Positions 13,510 through 16,974 of a DNA stretch of 16,974 nt are shown piece by piece (within the stretch, counting starts at the first letter, position 1; each line of letters starts with the position of its first letter). Location: the NCBI GenBank assembly GCA_016297555.1, contig JAEDGK010000036.1:1-16974 (forward strand). Direction: 5' to 3'. The DNA comes from Clostridiaceae bacterium. Lineage in GTDB: Bacteria > Bacillota > Clostridia > Oscillospirales > Acutalibacteraceae. The translations under genes and the position numbers were made by a program. Under the pieces are notes generated by a model that worked only from the letters and a program-made list of their open reading frames with translations, was not told the DNA's origin and did not search any database.

Positions 13510-15912
13510 ATGCGTATCAAAATCAAATCCAAAAAGCTCTTAAGCTTACTTCTCTGCTTCACCATGCTTTTCGGCGCAGGCTCAGTCATGGCAAGCGCAG
13601 AAACGCCCGTTGTTGATATGAAGGAAAGCTTAAAGGCTTTGACCGAAACTACCACTCTCCCCGCAAACCTGAAAGGTGCCGTCGGTGATGAAGACATTCT
13701 TTACAGAAATCCTAATGGATATGATGTCTATGCCGACCTTTACAAGTTTGAAGTTACGGCATCCCATGCTATGCTGACTGTCAGCGCAAAAAATGATATC
13801 TCTAATTTTGACATATATTATTGGCTTTTCGAAGAAAACGGAGATGCCATTGATATCGTTTACAACACGGATGATAACTACGGTTTTTCATATTGTGTTG
13901 AAGAAACCGGAACATACTATCTTGCCGTTGCCGGCTGGAGAGACTATTGCGTTGGCGATTATGACATCAGCGTATCGTTGACAGAAGTTACCGGCGAAAT
14001 ATATGATGTTGAAGAAGCCTTACTTGCCGTGACGGAAACCGCCGCTCTGCCCGCAGAATTTGACTACGAGCTCGGAAGCGAGGATATCCGTTATTATGAC
14101 GGCTATACTTATGCCTACGGCAAGCTTATCAAGGTTGAAGTTAAAGAAGATAACACGCTTCTCAAGGTTAATTTCAAAGGCGATTCGAAAAAAACGGAAA
14201 CATATGTTTATGTTTATAAGCTCGAAAATGACGGAGAAAATAATTATCTTAACGAAACTATAACGGGTTCCGGTTTTGCCTCTGCCATTGTTGATTCCGG
14301 TACCTATTGTATAGCTCTTTTGGGATTCGATTTCGATGACGAAGGAAATTGCCACGCAAATATTTCGGCTGAGAAGGCAGTTATTAAGAACATGACCGAC
14401 GCTCTTGCCGAATTGACCGAAACAACTTCGCTTCCCGCAGAATTTGATTATGAACTCGGCAGCGGAAACATCCTTTATATCACTCCGGAAGACGATATGG
14501 TTTATGCAAAGCTTATCAAGTTCACGGTTGATAAAGGAAACACCGTTCTCACTTCATATTTCGGCGGAAAAGACGAAGATGTTGACACATATACCTGGCT
14601 TTTCAAGCAAAATGATGATAACACTGTAATTGGAATAACAGATACTGACAGCAGTAATCTTAATTACACAATAGCAGAACCCGGCACATATTATCTTGCC
14701 CTTGCGGGATACGCCTCTTACTGTGTCGGTGAATGCACGGCGGAAATTAATACATATTCTTTGGATGACGCCGAAAGCCTTGATTTTACCGACAGTGAGA
14801 ATCTCCCCGTTCCGGGCGCAGATGATAAATGGAGCTGGGATGAAACCACTAAAACGCTCACTCTTAAAGATGGATTTTCATTTTTGGGCTACACCGAATC
14901 ATCATATGCAGCCATCACGCTGCCCGACGGCTCAACCGTTTTTGTTGAAGGAAGAGCAGATATTAAAATGATTTCTGACAGTTCTGCCATTGGTTCCAAA
15001 GGCAAGCTTACGGTTAAAGGCTCGGATGCCGAGACATCAAAGCTTAGTGTTGAGGCACAGATAAGCAATAGTTCCGCAATTTTGGCGGAAGATGTCACGG
15101 TTGAAGATGTTGAAATCAATACAAGAAAGACAGCGGAAAGCATAAAAGCAATCAATTCCGTTATAATTAAGAATGCAAAAATCAGTTTGTCCGATTGCCA
15201 AATCGGCATTAACACATTTCCCAATTATTCTGAACCTAACATTTCAGAAATAATAATTGAAAACAGCAAAATTGACATTACAGCCTTTCAAGCAGCAATT
15301 GCTACATTTAAGGGTAATATTACGGTTACAGACAGCGAGCTGAATATTGAAACCGAAGGAATCGGCATTGACGCGGAAGCGAGAGGCGCAGAAGCGAGAG
15401 GCGCAGAAGGAGAGGAAGAAACAACCGAAACTGCAGGCAAAATCACAATCAGCGGCGGAACTCTGAAAATAGCGACCGAAAGCTGCTGCCTCACGGGAAT
15501 AATCTCCCTCTCGGATGTTGACTTTGACCTTCGTTCCAACGGCGGAACATTCTATTATTTCGGTTCAGGCGTCGTTGATCTCGCAAGCGAAGAAGGTTTC
15601 TCCCTTCCCGGTATCTTCACTCTCTATGACATCGACGGCAATGAACTTTACAACGGCGAATGGTCAGATGAGATTCAGATTATCGACGGCGAGCTTTATG
15701 TCGGCGAAGAGAAAGTTATCTCCGCTGTTACATTCCACCCTACCACCCCCGATGACCCCGCAGAACCCGATGATGAAGACGAAATCAACTGCCCCTTCTT
15801 CAGATGGTTAAAGGCGTTCATTTTAAGCTGCATTAAGTGGATTAAGGAAATGCCCGTTTCTGTTTTCTTCTGGTTCAAAGGCGTTTTTGAAAACCTTGCT
15901 TCGGTTTTATAA
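13510..15912 (+). CDS. Large secreted protein: three PPC-like repeats, beta-rich region, acidic linker, aromatic/Lys C-terminal tail
   Basis: 800 residues with a signal peptide (1-30: Lys-rich start, LLSLLLCFTMLFGAG, cut near ASA-ET). Three homologous ~120-residue units follow at about 40-158, 168-287 and 298-417. Each opens with AL..(L/V)TET..LPA and ends with a GTYYLAVAG-type strand; this ending fits PPC-like beta sandwiches, which are common in exported proteins and bind carbohydrate or protein. Units 2 and 3 share LPAEFDYELGS. From about 436, GADDKWSWDETTKTLTL begins a beta-rich region of strand-turn repeats (to ~740) resembling a short beta helix. An acidic Pro linker (745-758, TTPDDPAEPDDEDE) precedes a 42-residue tail starting CPFFRWLKAF and rich in Trp, Phe and Lys. 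There is no LPxTG motif. It is probably a surface-attached or released adhesin-like protein; no catalytic motif was seen. A 15-nt tandem repeat lies within it. Confidence 0.88.
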   Translation: MRIKIKSKKLLSLLLCFTMLFGAGSVMASAETPVVDMKESLKALTETTTLPANLKGAVGDEDILYRNPNGYDVYADLYKFEVTASHAMLTVSAKNDISNFDIYYWLFEENGDAIDIVYNTDDNYGFSYCVEETGTYYLAVAGWRDYCVGDYDISVSLTEVTGEIYDVEEALLAVTETAALPAEFDYELGSEDIRYYDGYTYAYGKLIKVEVKEDNTLLKVNFKGDSKKTETYVYVYKLENDGENNYLNETITGSGFASAIVDSGTYCIALLGFDFDDEGNCHANISAEKAVIKNMTDALAELTETTSLPAEFDYELGSGNILYITPEDDMVYAKLIKFTVDKGNTVLTSYFGGKDEDVDTYTWLFKQNDDNTVIGITDTDSSNLNYTIAEPGTYYLALAGYASYCVGECTAEINTYSLDDAESLDFTDSENLPVPGADDKWSWDETTKTLTLKDGFSFLGYTESSYAAITLPDGSTVFVEGRADIKMISDSSAIGSKGKLTVKGSDAETSKLSVEAQISNSSAILAEDVTVEDVEINTRKTAESIKAINSVIIKNAKISLSDCQIGINTFPNYSEPNISEIIIENSKIDITAFQAAIATFKGNITVTDSELNIETEGIGIDAEARGAEARGAEGEEETTETAGKITISGGTLKIATESCCLTGIISLSDVDFDLRSNGGTFYYFGSGVVDLASEEGFSLPGIFTLYDIDGNELYNGEWSDEIQIIDGELYVGEEKVISAVTFHPTTPDDPAEPDDEDEINCPFFRWLKAFILSCIKWIKEMPVSVFFWFKGVFENLASVL
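15373..15408 (+). repeat. In-frame 15-nt tandem repeat (AEARG)
   Basis: Two full 15-nt copies (15373-15387 and 15388-15402), differing at one base, plus a 6-nt partial copy, encode AEARGAEARGAE, followed by an acidic run. It is a likely slippage site inside the secreted protein gene; changes by whole units would keep the frame. Confidence 0.85.
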
Positions 15913-15932
15913 TAAATCAGTTCTATAATTTG

Positions 15933-15961
15933 ACTACCGCCGAGTTTTTCTCGGCGGTAGT
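15933..15961 (+). other. 12-bp hairpin just before the ribosome site of the solenoid gene
   Basis: ACTACCGCCGAG (15933-15944) and CTCGGCGGTAGT (15950-15961) form a perfect 12-bp stem with a TTTTT loop. It lies 20 nt after the stop of the 800-residue gene and just before AGGAGG at 15963-15968. There is no T-run after the stem. It may end or protect the upstream mRNA, or be a 5' hairpin of the next one: a TATAAT at 15924-15929 would start transcription close to the stem, though no good -35 box accompanies it. Confidence 0.7.
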
Positions 15962-15979
15962 TAGGAGGATATTATTATA

Positions 15980-16974
15980 ATGAAAAGAAACATATCTATG
16001 AAAAAAATTTTGAGCATTTTTGTTTTCTGCATGATACTCACGGCTCTTTTTGCAACAGTGGCATTGGCTGATTCGGATTACGGCGTAACGGTTAACGGAA
16101 TAACCGTTACTTCAGAAAACAAGGATGACATTCTCTCCGACGGCGGAAAGGTCAAATATGACCCGGATACAAACACTCTCACGGCAACCGAGATGCTCAG
16201 CACAGCGTTGAATATCAAGGGCAACGGAGCAACAAATATTGTCGTTACCGCATCTAATGCACCTTCCGTAGCTAATTTAACCGTAACCGATGCCTCTGAC
16301 GTTTCGGTTATTAACACAGGCAACAGTGCACCTGTAATCAACGGCTTGGCAGACATTACATGCTCCGGTGAGGTTGAAATTAATAGTGCCGGTTATATCG
16401 CAGTTTGCGGCAATCTTACGGTTAACGGTGCAACGGATATTTCGGTTACAACATCCGCTTCCGCCCCTGCAATCACGGGCGACGCAAATATCACCTGCAC
16501 GGGCAATGTTGAAATTACCAATGACAAAAGCATCGCGGTAAACGGAAAGCTGACGGTTAACAATGCGGCAGATGTTACCGTTTCGGGCGCAAAAGCACCG
16601 ACAATATGCAATTCCGCAGATATCACCTGCTCCGGCAATGTTACAATCAGCAATAAAAATTATATTGCAGTATTCGGAAAACTGACAGTAAACGATGCGG
16701 TCGATGTTACCGTTTCGGGTAAAAAAGAACCGACATTATGTAATCCCGCAAGCATCACCTGCTCCGGCAATGTCAGCATTACAAACACAGGCAGTAACGC
16801 AGTTTCCGGTACACTTACCGTTAACGGTGCAAAGGATGTAACGGTTACCACAGATTCCTTGTCACCTGCAATTTCAGACGGTGCAAACATCACCTGCACG
16901 GGTAATGTTAAAATCAGCAATGAAAATTATATTGCAGTTTCCGGAAAACTGACAGTAAACAATGCAGCCGATGT
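15980..16974 (+). CDS. Secreted beta-solenoid repeat protein, C-terminus cut by window edge
   Basis: 331 complete codons are visible from ATG 15980, with AGGAGG ending 11 nt upstream, and the frame is still open at the edge. Residues 1-30 are a signal peptide (MKRNISMKKILSIF, hydrophobic core, ATVALA-D). A short domain (about 33-75, DYGVTVNGITVTSENK to YDPDTNTLTATEM) matches the KWSWDETTKTLTL-type entry segment of the upstream protein. Then come repeated strand-turn units of 44-45 residues, each of the form (D/N)ITC(S/T)GNVxIxNxxxIAVxGxLTVNxAxDVTV, typical of a right-handed beta-helix surface protein. Every unit has a Cys at the same place. No catalytic residues are visible. It probably belongs to the same surface programme as the 800-residue protein, either co-transcribed or next to it. 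The binding target is unknown. Confidence 0.88.
   Translation, partial: MKRNISMKKILSIFVFCMILTALFATVALADSDYGVTVNGITVTSENKDDILSDGGKVKYDPDTNTLTATEMLSTALNIKGNGATNIVVTASNAPSVANLTVTDASDVSVINTGNSAPVINGLADITCSGEVEINSAGYIAVCGNLTVNGATDISVTTSASAPAITGDANITCTGNVEITNDKSIAVNGKLTVNNAADVTVSGAKAPTICNSADITCSGNVTISNKNYIAVFGKLTVNDAVDVTVSGKKEPTLCNPASITCSGNVSITNTGSNAVSGTLTVNGAKDVTVTTDSLSPAISDGANITCTGNVKISNENYIAVSGKLTVNNAAD
16352..16974 (+). repeat. Coding tandem repeats of 132-135 bp in the solenoid gene
   Basis: Units begin at 16352 (135 bp), 16487 (132), 16619 (132), 16751 (135) and 16886 (cut by the edge). Each starts with a codon run for (D/N/S)ITC(S/T)G and is in frame. Units beginning at 16619 and 16886 share closely similar DNA in the stretch coding NYIAV and KLTVN, suggesting recent copying among units. 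Confidence 0.9.

Noticed and set aside
16078..16920. Three regularly spaced minus-strand open frames of 86-92 codons with similar products
   Set aside because: Their similarity and spacing follow from the coding repeats of the plus-strand solenoid gene; they have no signals of their own.
16352..16974. Regular repeats as a possible CRISPR array
   Set aside because: The units are 132-135 bp, in frame, imperfect and without constant short repeats, and they encode beta-solenoid coils.

Overview
The window looks like chromosomal DNA of a low-to-moderate GC Gram-positive anaerobe of the class Clostridia, probably an Oscillospiraceae/Ruminococcaceae-type gut bacterium. This is inferred from several things: sigma-A-like promoters with 17-bp spacers, GGAGG-type ribosome sites, TTG starts, a YtrA-type GntR/ABC module, a GH3-family enzyme, a DUF4474 secreted protein, a LytTR regulator, and large secreted repeat proteins. 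No rRNA, tRNA, CRISPR array, insertion sequence or phage gene was seen. There are eleven complete genes and one cut off at each edge, with little non-coding space.

Left part (1-4481, all minus strand). A GH3-family acyl-acid amido synthetase-like enzyme is followed 23 bp later by a secreted alpha/beta hydrolase whose nucleophile elbow carries Cys instead of Ser. The two share a near-consensus promoter (4453-4481). Downstream, a secreted DUF4474-like protein has its own promoter (976-1004), preceded by a 9-bp-stem inverted repeat, and runs off the left edge.

Second block (4535-8257, minus). A GntR repressor (YtrA type), an ABC ATPase and a nine-helix permease with a ~375-residue C-terminal ectodomain form an overlapping three-gene operon. 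It has a TTGACA/TATTAT promoter, a 27-bp near-perfect palindrome over the start site (likely the autorepression operator), and a terminator at its end.

Third block (8334-9742, plus). A small DivIVA-like coiled-coil protein is followed by a two-helix membrane protein that matches the SipW/ER-type signal peptidase I layout but lacks recognisable catalytic residues. A bidirectional terminator separates it from a convergent MgtC/SapB-family membrane protein (9752-10456, minus), which has a perfect-consensus promoter.

Right part (10779-16974, plus). A polytopic DUF6056-like membrane protein (possible GT-C glycosyltransferase) is followed by a one-component regulator with an N-terminal LytTR DNA-binding domain and a C-terminal PAS-like domain. 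Next come a secreted 800-residue protein (three PPC-like repeats, a beta-rich region, an acidic linker and an aromatic/Lys hydrophobic tail) and a secreted beta-solenoid protein with ~44-residue repeats, each carrying a Cys at the same position, cut by the right edge.

Taken together this is an envelope-directed neighbourhood: secretion, surface repeat proteins, an envelope transporter, and regulators. The strongest candidates for undescribed biology are the GH3 plus Cys-hydrolase operon, the DivIVA-like plus pseudo-signal-peptidase pair, and the LytTR-PAS regulator beside the two large surface proteins. Any functional link within each is inference from gene order.
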